Positions 52,421-64,000 of a stretch of 64,000 nucleotides of DNA are shown here, piece by piece; the stretch's first letter is position 1; each line of letters begins with the position of its first letter. The DNA is taken from positions 21,842,001 through 21,906,000 of the forward strand of contig NC_092312.1 in assembly GCF_036785885.1 (NCBI RefSeq), written 5' to 3'. The DNA is from Coffea arabica. Taxonomy: Eukaryota; Streptophyta; Magnoliopsida; Gentianales; Rubiaceae. The position numbers were made by a program, and so were the translations under genes. The notes beneath the pieces are model-generated. The model was not told the DNA's origin, did not search any database, and saw only the letters and a list, made by a program, of their open reading frames with translations.

Positions 52421-55400
52421 GTGGGGAATATAGTTAAGTTAGCCTGGAACACTAGTTGTATAAGGTCCAGATTCTTCAAGTTTCAGTTTAAAATCAAGCA
52501 GTGTAGAGTGGCCTTACTGAGATGGAACAAGCAGAAGGAGAGAAATTTTGGAAAAATCATTTTACAGACTAAAAAAGAGATGAAATTGCTAAGGGATAGT
52601 AATATGAGTGGGAAAGGGATCAGACTGACATTGTTGAAGAAAAAACTGGTTGCAGCTTATAAGTATGAAGAGGTCTATTGGAGTTAAAAAGCAAGACAGA
52701 AATGGTTAATGGAATGAGATAAGAACACCAACTTCTATCATGCTTGTGTGGCTGGAAGAAGGAAAAGGAATAGGATTGGTCTTATCAAGAAAAGAGATGG
52801 GGATTGATGTAAGGATGAGGAGGAGACTGGCACAAAAATAATCCAATATTTCAAAGGCATTTTTACTGCTGAGGCTCTTCAGTGTATTGATGCCATCCTA
52901 AATGAAATCCCACAGTCCATAACTAGTATGATGAACAAACAGCTTATCTTACCTGTGACTGAGCAGGAAGTTCACAGAATTGTCTTCTCTATGCATCCAA
53001 ACAAGTTACTTAGCCCTGATGGTATGACCCCTATCTTTTTTCAAAAGTTTTGGTTTAACATTAAGCTAGATTTGATTAATGTTGTTCAGAGTTTCTTTCA
53101 TTCTGGCAATTTACTAAGAGCTGTTAATGAGACCTTGATCTGTCTGATTCCTAAAGTTGACTCCCCTATTGATATGACTTAGTTTAGACCTATTAGTCTA
53201 TGTAATATACTCTACAAAGTTATTTCCAAAATTCTGGTCCATAGGTTAAGAAGTGTTATCAGTTGCTGCATCAGTCCTTCTCAGTCTACTTTTGTTCATG
53301 GTAGACAAATTCTGGATAACATACTTGTGGCTCATCAATGCATTCATTTCCTTAATAACAAAAGATCTGATAAGGAGGGATTTATGTTTATCAAATTAGA
53401 CATGTCCAAAACCTATGATAGGGTAGAATGAATTTTTCTAGAAAAACTAATGTTAAGAATGGGGTTCTGTCAGCAGTGGGTAGGATGGATTATGGAGTGT
53501 GTTTCTAGTGTTTCCTATGCAGTCAGTATTAATGGGGAGAAGAAGGGGTTTATCAAACCATCTAGGGGGCTAAGACAGGGAGACCTCTTGTCTCCTTTCT
53601 TGTTCCTTATTTGTGCAGAAGGCTTCTCAATTCTGCTCAATCAAGCAGTCAGACAGGGAAAACTAACTGATCTCCAATTGTCTTCCGGTGGTTCTAGATT
53701 ATATCATCTCTTTTTTGCAGATAACTCATTAATATTCTGTAAGGCCAAGAAAGAGGAGGCAATGCAGTTGATGGAGATTCTAAGGCAATATGGTGATGCT
53801 TTAGAACAACTCATCAATACTGAGAAATCATCAATTTTCTTCAGCAAAAATGTCCCAGCAGGGGAGAGGTTGAAGGTGCTTGAGAGAGTGAGAGATATGA
53901 AGAAGGTTAAACAGAGCAGGTACTTGGGTCTACCTTTGGTAATTGGTAGATAAAAAACACAAGTGTTTAACTTTGTTAAGGAAAAGGTGATTAGCAGGAT
54001 ATCAGGATGGAAAGAGAAGTTGCTTAGTATGGCTGGGAAAGAAGTGCTATTGAAATCTATGGTCATGACTCCTCCAACATATGTGATGTCATGTTGCAAG
54101 CTTTCTAAGGAACTTTGTAGGGGTATTGGGAGAGAGATGGCTAAGTTTTGGTAGGAAAACATGAGTGAGAAGAGAAAGATGCACTGGTTAGGATGGGGTA
54201 AGCTATCTGAAGTTAAACAGAATGGGGGATTGGGCTTTAGAGACTTAGAAAATTTCAATCTGGCACTTCTGGCCAAGCAGCTATAGAGAATACTCACTAG
54301 GCCAAATTTACTGGTAAGCAAGATCCTTAAAGCCAAATACTTCAAAGAAACCTCAATCTGGAAGATGAAGGGGAAACGCACTGATTCCTGGTGTTGGAAA
54401 AGTATTTTGAGTGCGAGGTCATTGTTGGAAGAGGGGGTGAGGAAGAAAGTGGGAGATGGGAAGACTATAGACATCTGGAATGATAGATGGGTCCCTGGGG
54501 TTGCTGGAGGGAATGTGAGCACACAACAGGATACTGACCTGGGATTGTGTAGAGTTAGTGAGCTGATTAAAAATGGGAGTTGGAATGAGGAGTTATTGGG
54601 AAGGGTGTTTGCTAAGAAGGATAGGGAGAGGATTTTGCAGATTCCCTTAAGCCTGCAGGATACCAAGGACAGGCTCTTCTGGGCACACTCTGCCTCTGGA
54701 AAATACACAGTCAAGTCTGGATATAGGCTTGCTCAGGAGAGAAAGGTAGAAAGGAGGGTGAGAGATAGGCATGAGGAATCTGGTAGTAGGAATGAGGTAA
54801 ATGCAAGAGGATGGAAAGTCTTATGGCAACTTAATATGAAGCACAAACTGAAACATTTTATCTGGAAATGTATGAAGGATATCCTGCCAGTCAATGAAAA
54901 CATCAAGGCTAGGAGCATGCAAGGCAATCCACTGTGTAAATGTTGTGGCGTCTTCTCAGAGTCGACTGAACATATGTTGTTTCTATGTAGTCATACAAAG
55001 GCTATTTGGAAAGTGGCTCCAATTCAGTGGGATAGATTGGAGAATTTGAAAGGGAAGTTTTGGTTGTGGTGGTCTGAGCTGGTGGAGGCAACAGCTAGGG
55101 AGAAGGGGGAGGAGCATATTATTTTCACAATCAGCCTGCTATGGGCAAATCTGGAAGGATAGGAATGAGATAAACTTTAATGGCAAGGGTAGAGGTCCCG
55201 CAGTGGTGGTAAACAAAGCATTAACAGAATGGATAGAGTACCAAGAGATTCAAGGAGAGGGGAGGGAAGAAGAGAGAGAGCTGAGGCAAAGGGCAGGGAA
55301 GCAAGAAAGATGGGCTACTCCTAATAAAAGGTGGATCAAGCTGAATACTGATGCTACATTGAATCAGCAAACAAATAAAGCTAGCTGGGATATTGTTGCT

Positions 55401-55742
55401 AGGGACTGGAAGGGGAAGCTAGTTGCTACATGGGCATGTCCTTCCTTTACATGTTCAGTACCAATACTTGAGGAGGCATTGGCAATCAGAACTGCAATGG
55501 TTAAAGCTGCTTTGGAAGGTTGGGAAAGAATTATTATAGAATCAGACTGTAAGGCTGTAATAGATAAAATAGAGAAGGATACTGATGATGTGGTTATATC
55601 CACAGTCTTGCAGGATATTAAGCTGCTAAAACATAATTTTAAAGAATGTTGTTTCTCCTTGTTCGTAGGGAGTTCAACTCGGTTAGCCATAAGTTAGCAA
55701 GATTTGCTCTAAATTTAGGGTGTGTTGCTGACTGGAAAGCTT
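52421..55742 (+). pseudogene. LINE ORF2 reverse transcriptase, zf-RVT and RNase H
   Basis: From 52061 to 55162 one reading frame is kept, broken only by stops at 52685, 52715, 52805, 53180, 53429, 53951, 54152 and 54284. RT blocks are visible: FRPISLCNILYKVISKIL, KLDMSK, GLRQGDLLSPFLF and FADN (53714-53725, where the catalytic FADD has become FADN). The zf-RVT motif follows (WQLNMKHKLKHFIWKC ... CKCCGVFSESTEHMLFLC). A single-base insertion near 55145 shifts to the RNase H frame (KLNTDAT, ILEEALAIRTA, IIESDCKAVI), whose acidic residues are kept. The last codons are disrupted near 55697. Confidence 0.88.
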
Positions 55743-55880
55743 GTTTTCCAATTTGGTTGCTTGATAGTGCTCAAGCAGACATTGAGGAGCAGTTGCTCCA
55801 GGGTGTGTGACTTGGTTTTGTTAAATGAAATGTTGATGTTTTTTACAACCAAAAAAAAAAAAAAAGTGTTGATGAGGGGA

Positions 55881-57151
55881 AATTGCCCACCCTCAACTAA
55901 ATGTGGTTTTGCCACTACTCACTCTCTTATATCAATGTTTAGTGTAGATTAAGTGGGTCCCTCCCTAATTGTTCAATATTTGTCATTTAGACCTCCAAGT
56001 ATCCAATTGACTCCCCCCCCCCCCAAAATGAAGCAAGCTTAAGGTAGTGTTAGAATAGAAGGATGTTTGGGTTAAGTAGTAAAGTAAAAGACATTATAAA
56101 TGGTCGAATAAAAGGATTGAATTTTGAGTCCAGAAACTCCCACTTATTAAAAAAAATTCTAGTGTTAAAATAGACCCGAATTCAACTCCCAAAGAAATTC
56201 TTAACGGTAATGTCTATAAGAAAGTCTTTTCTTCTAAGATCTTCACTTTTCCGAATGTTTTTCCATCTTTATAAAGAGAGAAATATGCTTATATATGGGG
56301 CAGTCAATCAACCTTGTTTTAACTGGATTTTGACGAATCCAATCTCGGGTCACAAAAGAAATAAGATTCTCGAGATTTTTGGGCTTTCAACTCCAAATTT
56401 GTAATATGAGCTACAAATGTGACCTAAATTCTACCTAGATTGGTTATGTACGTTAGGTTCAGCCCCAATTTTTCAAGCCAAACTCGGACCAACCTGTCCC
56501 TACTGACGGTCGTACTCATTTGCTCAACCAAAAACAGTTTAATTTTTGTGAATTTCGTTCCATCAATGATGAAAGAGATTAGTAGTAGTTTGTAATTAAT
56601 TAATATAGCCACATCCAATTCATAATGGGAAAATCGCAGATTCCTATGTTAAGTACGGACATAAAGCCACGGTTAGCTTTGCCTCCTTCACTGGAATAAT
56701 AATTGTTACCCCGTTGTCTTGTCTTCTATTGTTCCATATGATATGAACCTATTGATTCAATTCGAGATAACATTTTCATGGATATATCATAGATAACGTT
56801 GACGACTCAAATAGACAACACTGCACAAGAAAACCTGTTACCGTATTTACTAGTCAAAATCAACTACGTAGCGTGCAGTTACAGTATGGCTCGCTCCATG
56901 AAAATGACTCTTTGGCGGTAAAGAAAGCAACCAAAATGCATAAAAATAGGACGACGGGTTAATATTTATATTACTGGTCAGCGGTAGATGATTGGTTATA
57001 ATATATAATTAGAGAAATGTACAAAAGACCACTCAAATTCGAATAAAGAAAACAAAAAAACCAGTGCAACGGGGTTTCAGATTTTTATTCGCGTCAAACA
57101 CAAACACATAAAAATCGAAAGGAAAACAAACAAGAAAAACCAGCCCCACGA
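55881..57151. other. Spacer downstream of the LINE
   Basis: No gene. A C-homopolymer (CCCCCCCCCCCC) lies at about 56014-56025. Confidence 0.5.
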
Positions 57152-57430
57152 ATGAGTCCTTTGATCCAGTCAAACACAAATAATAGAGTACTTTCTTCTG
57201 TAACTATCGAAAACAAATTTTTGGAAAAAGACATGGCTGCTTATTTGCCCCGAGCCGGATCAAAAAAACTCAACGCCCATAGACAGGGATTCATGAATTG
57301 GCTAACCCATGCATCTCTTGTTAAGAAAGCAGTATTTAATTTGATGGTCGTTTTCCCAGCCTGCTATTTTATCCAAAAACCAATTTGGTCTTTTGCGCAG
57401 AGGTCTTTTCTGGCTCCGCTTACGGTTTAA
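57152..57430 (+). CDS. Small ORF, possible hypothetical protein (92 or 65 aa)
   Basis: An ORF of 92 codons. An internal ATG at 57233 gives 65 residues starting MAAYLPRAGSKKLNAHRQG and containing one hydrophobic stretch (VKKAVFNLMVVFPACYF). The composition is less biased than neighbouring random ORFs and the internal ATG context (AAAGACATGGC) is good. I do not recognise the family. It could be a small membrane protein or chance. Confidence 0.25.
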   Translation: MSPLIQSNTNNRVLSSVTIENKFLEKDMAAYLPRAGSKKLNAHRQGFMNWLTHASLVKKAVFNLMVVFPACYFIQKPIWSFAQRSFLAPLTV

Positions 57431-60400
57431 CATCTCTTTACGTCATAGATACTGAGTATTAAACAAAGCAAATTCAAGACATCGGAAGATAAATGAATAT
57501 GGCTGGCGGCTGATCCTTGGCCAACTACATCATCTTAATTGGAGTTTGCACATCAGGACGTTTTTGTACCCTACATGGTACGTTTGAAGTTGAACTTCTG
57601 TTATAATAAGAAATCCTTAGTTTGGTTATAAAAAGTATTTTGGATCCAATTTTCAACTCCGTATGCACTGGCCACTTCACAGTTTTCCCACATATGAAAA
57701 ACTTGCTAATGGCTATTTGATATCGACCTAATCATCCTGATCCAAGGAAGATATATGCTTTTTAATTCGAACTCATCCACACGCAAGCTCTTGGGTATGG
57801 AGCATTTTCCTATGGAAAGTGAGAGGAGCCACTTGTTGGAATTTTATGAAGAGTCATTGGCTATGCAAAAATAGTTTTATTTTATGTATTTTGGTTGAAG
57901 AGAAACTCTAAGGCATAGAAGAAGGAGAAGAAGAGGAGGGAGCGTTTGAGAGTCAAACCAACGAGATGTATTACAATTAGCTAATCCTTCAAGATTTTTC
58001 TTTTGTGACGAAGGCAAATAGTGAAGTTCAGATAGATTCTTCAACAATTAGGATTTTAAATCAAAATTAAAGGTCATGTAACTGCCTCTTCAACTCGTGT
58101 ATGGGTGTAAACTAACCGACCAAAGTCTCAAATTCTTCTTGTTTCCCAGCTCCCTATGAGCTGAACCAAAAGCCACCAAATATAAATAAATAAATAAAAG
58201 AGAACTACTATATGCGTCAATATGAACAGAAGAACGTAATGTTTCAATAATTAATTTCCTCACGGAACATTTTTCATGGAGCTGAGGTGCTTTATCTTTT
58301 TAGTTTTTTATTTTTTGGACATCCCATTTCTTGAATGCATGGGAACTGGGATTCCCCAAGAAGTAATACCCTAGGAAGAGGGCACTTTAGGCATAAACTC
58401 ATGAGATGAGATGAACTTCCCATGACCAAAAGGAAACCTGAAAGAGAGGGCATGCAATACTTTTGTGTCTACCAATTGCCGGAAGAAAGAAGAGGGCCAC
58501 TGGACCACCCACCCTTGGCCTTTCTCTCCTCCTCATCTCTACACTATTGCACCTGCTGTACATCAACATTTTCGGCCCGTCAAGTTGGAGTTGGGGATTT
58601 ATTGCTCCCACCAAATGATGGATGAACTTAGATTCACCACTAAATTCAGTAAGACGGGCGACAGGGACGCCTATGGTCATCAAGAACTTGATGGTAAAAG
58701 ATTATCTTTTCTTTTTTCCGTCATGTTATTGTGAAAAAACCTTAACAGACCATTCACAGAATTATGATGACCAGGAAAAATGCTACTTCACAAGTAAATA
58801 TCTGCAGCGACCTTATTTGGGCTGGGATACTTCTCCTCTTTTTTTCTTGAAAAAAAAATTTTTTTTTTTTGGTTGGTGTGGGGTAGTGTGGTGGTGTCGT
58901 TTTCCCTTCATCATCGATAAAATATTAATCCCGCTTCCATTTTAGACTCTCTTTACAAATCCATTCATGCATGGATCCATGTTCAAGATTCGAAAGCTTG
59001 TCAGATTTCTAAATTCAACAAGAAAAAACTATAAATTTTAATTGAACATCTATACATGTCTAGTAATAAAAAAAAAAAAAAAAAAGTTTCTTCCAATAAC
59101 ACTTTTTTTTAATATAGAAACTTTCTAGATTGTGACTTCATATCAGCGTTGGAAGATCCCCAAGACCACATGACTGGCCATTGCCAAAGAATTCTTTAAG
59201 GCTCTAAGCCACTCCTCTTTTGTTTCTTTTCTCCTAAATTAAATTGGGTATGTAATTTTCCAAATAAAAAAAAATTAAAAAGTATCCAAGGAAGCGTCTA
59301 ATGGATTTGTTAGAAAGCACATAAACATTAGAAAAATGAAGGAGACCTTGTTTGATGTTTTTTTCCCTTTTTTTTGGGGTGTTAGAGGGATTAATCCTTT
59401 TTTCTTGTTCATGTTCAACTTTGAAGATTCTAGACAGTTTTTTTATTGATACTTTTGGAAAGAAATAGAGAGATAGTACTAAAGATGAAAGACTGAGACT
59501 AAAGATGAAAGAACAGTGAAAACCTTATTATACAAATGCTAGCGTCTCTCATATCAACTATCGATTAAAATTAAACTGCAAGAAATGTCTTAATTTTTCA
59601 ATTTAGTTATGCAGTCATATCAACCTAATCACAATTGCTCCACATCAACTTCATGACGTTTACTCTGAAAAATATTTTTATAAAAATATATGTATAAAAA
59701 TCTCTCATTGGCATAATGGTCAAAATCATGTGAGTTAACATACTAAACCTAATCATTTAATTATCTATGCTTTTAGGCCTGGTCTGCTTGATGAAAGTTT
59801 CACATTTTCTTTTTTTTATATAACACTAAAAAAAAGGTTTGGAGACAAATTTTCACAATGACTTTTTATGCAAAGCCATGAAAAAAAAAACACGTATTAG
59901 ATCAAATGGTGCTCGTTATTTATATATTTAAGTAAAATTAGTGCAACAAATTTTGTGTTAAAAGAAAAGTGATGTATGTTATCTATGTAGCATTTGTCTT
60001 TTGCCTCAAGCCCTGTATGTTGGATTTGTCTACTGTTTATAGACCCCTAATCCCAAAAGGAGATGCATTGTGTCTCAATTCAAAATAGAAACACAGACAA
60101 TATGTAGTAGTGTTTAAAGTAAAACCAAAAGACAAGCATTCATAATTCCACACCAATAAATTCGTAAGAACGAGTTTTTGCCTACCTTAGATTCCATCGA
60201 GTGTCTTAAACATACATGTATTATATGTAGCAATCATGATGGATAGTATTTAAAGAACAATAAAAAGGATTAGACACCAGCTTTCCAAAAAGTAGGGGAT
60301 AAAAAGGAATCAAATGGCATGGTAATATAGGGAAAATTGGACTATAATCTCTATAAGCTGTACACCTAAAAATCTATTACATCTATCGAAGATGATATGA

Positions 60401-60542
60401 AAGCCATAAAAAGAAAAGATAAGAAGATTCTTAAAACACACACAGGCCAAAAAAATTATATATTTTTTTGGTAGAACCCGGAAAAATAAATAGCTCTAGA
60501 CAACCATGGATTATCGTCATCATCATCACGTAAGCTTGAACT
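57431..60542. other. Long spacer downstream of the SAUR gene
   Basis: No gene recognised in about 3 kb. Two overlapping ORFs at 58399-58945 on both strands show no family features. Poly-A/T tracts lie at 58849-58871 and 59068-59086. Confidence 0.45.
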
Positions 60543-61079
60543 TCAAGCTTGCCGCTTCCAGGTCAACAATTTCCAGGTACTCCGGCCCTGCTTGATCCGG
60601 GTCTGAACATGCTCAAACTCCGAGATCCGACAAGGAATAGTAATAGCACCCGGATGATTATACCCGAATTCCTCCTCGGCCCCCCTCAGCAGCTGACCAA
60701 ACAAAGGGTGATTAAAGTAAATCACAGGCACCAAAACCCTTTGAAAATCACCACCTTTCTGGCCCACATAGATCGCCATATGGCCTTTCGGCACCTCCAC
60801 CGGCTGTGGCTTTGCTCCAACCGGTTCTTGCCCGCTTTGCATGCAGCCACGGATCATGGTCCGGCCCGGGACTAAATTCTTGGAGGAGCCGCAGCAGATG
60901 TCTTTGGCTTTGGACCTCAGATTGTGGGTCCAGCTGATCAGTCTGGAAATGGCGTTAGCCCGATAAAATGGATGCGGGTCCAGCCGGTGATACCTCATCG
61001 GCGAACTGTGTCGGCGGAAAACAGACCGGAAAATTGTGTTGACCCGGTGTCTTAGCAAGAAACCTCTGATCTTGCCCAT
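60543..61079 (-). CDS. SAUR-family auxin-responsive protein
   Basis: Intronless 178-aa protein. The start at 61079 (MGKIRGFLLRHRVN) is chosen over the upstream in-frame ATG at 61181 because this N-terminus is typical of the longer SAUR36-like subgroup. Residues 92-158 form the SAUR domain, with QPVEVPKGHMAIYVG, FQRVLVPVIYFNHPLFGQLL, EEEFGY, GAITIPC and the final FEHV block. SAUR proteins inhibit PP2C.D phosphatases and so promote plasma-membrane H+-ATPase activity and cell expansion, usually downstream of auxin; longer members have also been linked to senescence. The basic N-terminal 60 residues are an extension relative to short SAURs. The last residues WKRQA are family-variable. No damage is seen. 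Confidence 0.95.
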   Translation of the reverse strand: MGKIRGFLLRHRVNTIFRSVFRRHSSPMRYHRLDPHPFYRANAISRLISWTHNLRSKAKDICCGSSKNLVPGRTMIRGCMQSGQEPVGAKPQPVEVPKGHMAIYVGQKGGDFQRVLVPVIYFNHPLFGQLLRGAEEEFGYNHPGAITIPCRISEFEHVQTRIKQGRSTWKLLTWKRQA

Positions 61080-61763
61080 GTTTTGGAAGGAAACAGAACA
61101 CGAGAGAAATTTTAAAAAGTGCAGAAAACGGATTCTTGGTGCAAGCTTTCGAGTTCGGGTAGTTGCTAAGAAAAAGGCCAAGGGTCAGCTATGGACATGG
61201 CTAAACGGAAAAGAGTTAGACAAACTTCAGATAGAGAAGTGGGCACGTTGGACATGTCTTGCAAAGTCGACGTTACTGAGGAATGGTGAGTTTTTCTTTT
61301 TCATCCGAAGGTTTTCGACTCCTACGAAACATGTCCTGAGCTCCTATTGCTTTCTGGTTTTCAAGGTGGAAATGTTTCGGGCAGTGGTTTGGAATAGGTA
61401 ATCGAATAGGAATCGTAAGCAAAGGAATATATAAATATATAGGAGGGGTCGGAGAGATTGAAGGGTCAAACTTCAGAGCAGGGGAAGGTGGAGTGAAAGT
61501 TTCCTGGCAAATAGTCAGTTGTAAAGAAAGAGTCAGCAAGCAATTTGATGGAGGGCCTATGAAGCAATTTCCGTATATTTTAACTCGAACAAGCTGGAGC
61601 AGTAGAAGCTGTTGAGATCAGAATTTTTCATGCGTTGGCCAATTATCATCATTGTGAACGGCTAGAAAAAAGGGTTGGGTGATGGGGCCCTTGGGAATGG
61701 GATGCTTTAGTCTTCCCAACTTAGTGGAAATTGAAGGGGCAACGGCAAGCAATTTGAATAGTA
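61080..61763 (-). promoter_or_regulatory. Upstream region of the SAUR gene
   Basis: On the minus strand ATATATTTATATATTCC (about 61426-61442) is a TATA candidate roughly 350 bp before the ATG, implying a long leader. I saw no convincing auxin-response-element cluster. Confidence 0.4.
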
Positions 61764-62096
61764 CTCCCTCCTTCCCATAGTCCTATTTCTAAAATAGTTT
61801 CGTTTCTTTTTTTACACGATGTAAGAAAAAGTAATTAATTTTATTGAAAAAATAAATTTAGATTGCTATTTTTTTAAAATAATCTCACATTAAATATGAT
61901 ACAATTTTATGGAAACTTGAATTGATGATAAAAAAAGAATCAACTCTCATCAAATGGGATAGGTTTATAATAACAATTACTTACATTGAATAAGGGTATT
62001 TTAGAAAAATTAAAATACAACTATATTTTTCAATTGAAAAGTGGACTACAATTTGGAATATATGAAAAAGGAATACAAGAGGTGAAACGGAGAGAG
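61764..62096. mobile_element. Stowaway-type (Tc1/mariner) MITE
   Basis: Inverted termini CTCCCTCCTTCCC and (imperfect) GAAACGGAGAGAG are flanked by TA (61762-61763, 62097-62098). The AT-rich interior is similar to 63019-63369 in the segment GTAAGAAA(A)AGTA(A/T)AATTAATTT. No ORF. Confidence 0.82.
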
Positions 62097-63018
62097 TAGT
62101 ATTTACGATTTAATAATTAATGTAGTAGGCAACAGCTTGCAGCAATTTGTGTCTTTTGATAATTGAATTGGCATGTCATAATTACCGCTGGCATGCAACA
62201 AAGCAATGGAGTCACAATAATGTAATTTGTGTAATTTGTTTGTGCAACCAAATCTCTACTCTACCCTGTATATAGTTTTTTATTTATCATTTAAAAGATC
62301 ACTGGAACAAAATAATTGGCTTTAGAATCGAGTTATTGAAATGCAAATCTTTGTCGGGTGTGCCTCTAATACATTTGAGTGGAAAAGGGAAATGTTATTC
62401 TTTATTTTTTTTGTTAACTACACTCTCATGATTTATTTTATTATATAATCTAATAAATGAAAATTATATGATAAAGATGATAATGGATATGTGATTAGTA
62501 AAAATTTTCTTTTGGGGGTAAGTTTCAATATCAATTACTTCTCACAACTCACCTTATTACTTTTTTTTTCTAATGCAAAAAGTATTTCGATTAATATTCT
62601 TGCAGCAGAGATAATACGAAAGTCTAAATGAATTACATACTGCATCCAAATTAACTCCCTAACTAGATTTAAATCTTTGATATATTGAGACAAGAGATTT
62701 GAAAAAAAAAACTAAATACCAATTGATTGCTAGAATTGAGGGGTCATCTCGTGATTACACCAAAATGGAATTTTCAAAATGTTTGAGATTGCACCAATGA
62801 AGAATAAATAGGCGAATATTTATGTCTAGTGTGGACCAGTTTTGAATGGTTTTCATGAACTTGGCAGCAAGATGTATCAACGTGTTCATTGCATTTCCTT
62901 CCACCTTCATCACATTATTATTTTTATTTTTAAATAAGTTTTTTGTTTCAGGGTGCCCGATTAATACATTTAAATAACACTCAACTTATTATCATCTGAA
63001 TACACGTATTAATAGCTA
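62097..63018. other. Spacer between two Stowaway MITEs
   Basis: AT-rich sequence with no recognisable gene. Confidence 0.5.
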
Positions 63019-63369
63019 CTCCCTCCGTCCCGTTTTGTTAGTCTTGATTTTTTTTTTCACGCAGATTAAGAAAGTATAATTAATTTGGTTGGAAACATAA
63101 ATTTAGAGTAATAATTTCCTAAAATACCCTTATGCTAATCACGAAGAGTGCCTATTAATATCAGTTACAGCTAATGGGTTAGTATTGGAAAAGCTCAATG
63201 TATTCAATGTAGTGGGTTAGTATTTAATAACAATGTATTAATAACAAGATATTTAATAAGGCTATTTTAGACAATTTGAAATATTACTACATTTCTTAAT
63301 GGGAAAGTGGACTACAATTTGGGACAGACAAAAAAGGAAAACAAGACTATCAAAGTGGGACGGAGGGAG
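63019..63369. mobile_element. Stowaway-type (Tc1/mariner) MITE
   Basis: Near-perfect inverted termini CTCCCTCCGTCCC and GGGACGGAGGGAG are flanked by TA (63017-63018, 63370-63371). 351 bp, AT-rich, no ORF. Confidence 0.95.
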
Positions 63370-63917
63370 TATTAATTATCCTCTCTTTTATGTATACACT
63401 TTCCTTAATTGACTTTATTTTTTCAAAAAACTTAACACGTACCGTGTATTTTGAGGATCATTTAATGAGTACCCATTAAACAAATCTTTTTGCATTTTCT
63501 TAGGCTGCGGCGGGTGAGAGTGAGAGGGCGTTGGACTGGGGCAATTGATTGATTATTCAAAGTTGGAGGAGAAAACGCAACAAAAGAATGGGGGGGCGGT
63601 TCCGAGAAAACCAATGCCCAATGCCCACGTGTTCGCTGGGATTGATACTGCAAGAATTTTGGAATATGCGATAAAGACCAAGACCAGGTCTTCACTCTTC
63701 AACCGGGTTATTCTTATTTTATACTACTAGTTACTAATGTTCATTACGTCGCCACTTGCCACCAGATCCCTCCATGGCAAAGTTACACCAGCTAACCGTC
63801 ACTCATTCAATATCTAGCCTAGTGGATGAAGAATATTTCTCTGTTAGTATTTTGTTTGATCGACGTCAAAAACAGCAAGAATCATGCATGCGCAAACAAT
63901 AATACATCAACCATATC
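63370..63917. other. Spacer near the window end
   Basis: Contains a GC-richer patch (63500-63720) with overlapping short ORFs on both strands but no recognisable domain. Confidence 0.4.
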
Positions 63918-64000
63918 TAGGGGTGTGCAAACTCGAAAAATTTCGATTTCGAAACCGATTTCGAATTGAATTCGGAATTTCGAATTCGGAAATTCGATAA
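63918..64000. mobile_element. Left end of a hAT-like element, cut by the window edge
   Basis: TAGGGGTGTGCAAA followed by subterminal TTTCGA/TTCGAA repeats, the style of hAT MITE ends. The other end and target duplication are outside the window. Confidence 0.6.

Larger units (their letters stand above)
50647..55864 (+). mobile_element. L1-type LINE, near full length, inactive
   Basis: A non-LTR retrotransposon with 5' UTR, a DUF4283-type ORF1 part, an endonuclease part, reverse transcriptase, zf-RVT and RNase H, ending in poly(A) (55850-55864). It is flanked by AGTGTTGATG(G/A)GGGGA at 50631-50646 and 55865-55880, a 16-bp duplication with one mismatch. ORF2 carries at least eight in-frame stops and one frameshift, so it cannot code for active protein. 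Confidence 0.9.

Noticed and set aside
53704-54714. 336-codon ORF on the minus strand, the longest in the window
   Set aside because: It is the antisense shadow of the LINE reverse transcriptase frame and has no domain of its own.
54300-55160. Possible independent zinc-binding protein gene (CKCC...C motif)
   Set aside because: It is the zf-RVT part of the LINE ORF2, in the same frame as the reverse transcriptase.
58399-58945. Overlapping ORFs on both strands of about 90-107 codons
   Set aside because: GC-richer patch gives chance open frames; no domain and no consistent frame.
61080-61181. N-terminal extension of the SAUR ORF from the ATG at 61181
   Set aside because: The typical family start MGKIRGFLLR begins at 61079; the extra 34 residues have no family counterpart.

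Overview
The window is nuclear DNA from a flowering plant, most likely a eudicot. The genes are split by AT-rich GT-AG introns, all recognisable protein families are plant-typical (type-II pectin methylesterases, a SAUR protein, a DUF26 plasmodesmal protein, a plant-type methionine aminopeptidase), and the long spacers hold MITEs, SINEs and a LINE. I cannot name the species from sequence alone.

Layout: (1) 1-6437, plus strand: C-terminal two thirds of tubulin-folding cofactor D; the gene begins before the window. (2) 7401-13299, minus strand: a complete 16-exon methionine aminopeptidase 1A gene, convergent with the first. (3) 13717-16013: a 2.3 kb almost perfect palindrome, a Mutator-like foldback element with a 9-bp target duplication, beside the MAP1A promoter. 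(4) 16660-43837: a pectin methylesterase (PME) cluster: one divergent minus-strand gene, three intact plus-strand paralogues (22733, 29520, 41423) and a frameshifted, catalytic-domain-less pseudogene (34181). The spacers carry foldback MITEs, a hAT MITE, SINEs and local tandem duplications. (5) 46571-48585, minus strand: a plasmodesmata-located DUF26 protein with an inverted SINE-derived hairpin at its 3' side. (6) 50647-55864: a nearly full-length but decayed L1-type LINE with a 16-bp target duplication. (7) 60543-61079, minus strand: an intronless SAUR gene. (8) 61764-63369: two related Stowaway-type MITEs, with the end of another hAT element cut by the window edge.

Working together: the PMEs are secreted pro-enzymes with an N-terminal inhibitor domain, and they de-esterify cell-wall homogalacturonan. 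Three cluster members keep a dibasic RKLL/RRLL processing site, while the minus-strand gene lacks it. Cofactor D (tubulin heterodimer assembly) and MAP1A (removal of the initiator methionine) are housekeeping. The other genes act in plasmodesmal and auxin-linked growth contexts. I found no CRISPR, operon-like or clearly novel enzymatic system. The most unusual material is structural: the large palindrome, the SINE hairpin, an internal empty-site control for one MITE, and the diverged PME copy at 29.5 kb. All boundaries and introns were read by eye from splice signals and reading-frame continuity, without alignment tools.
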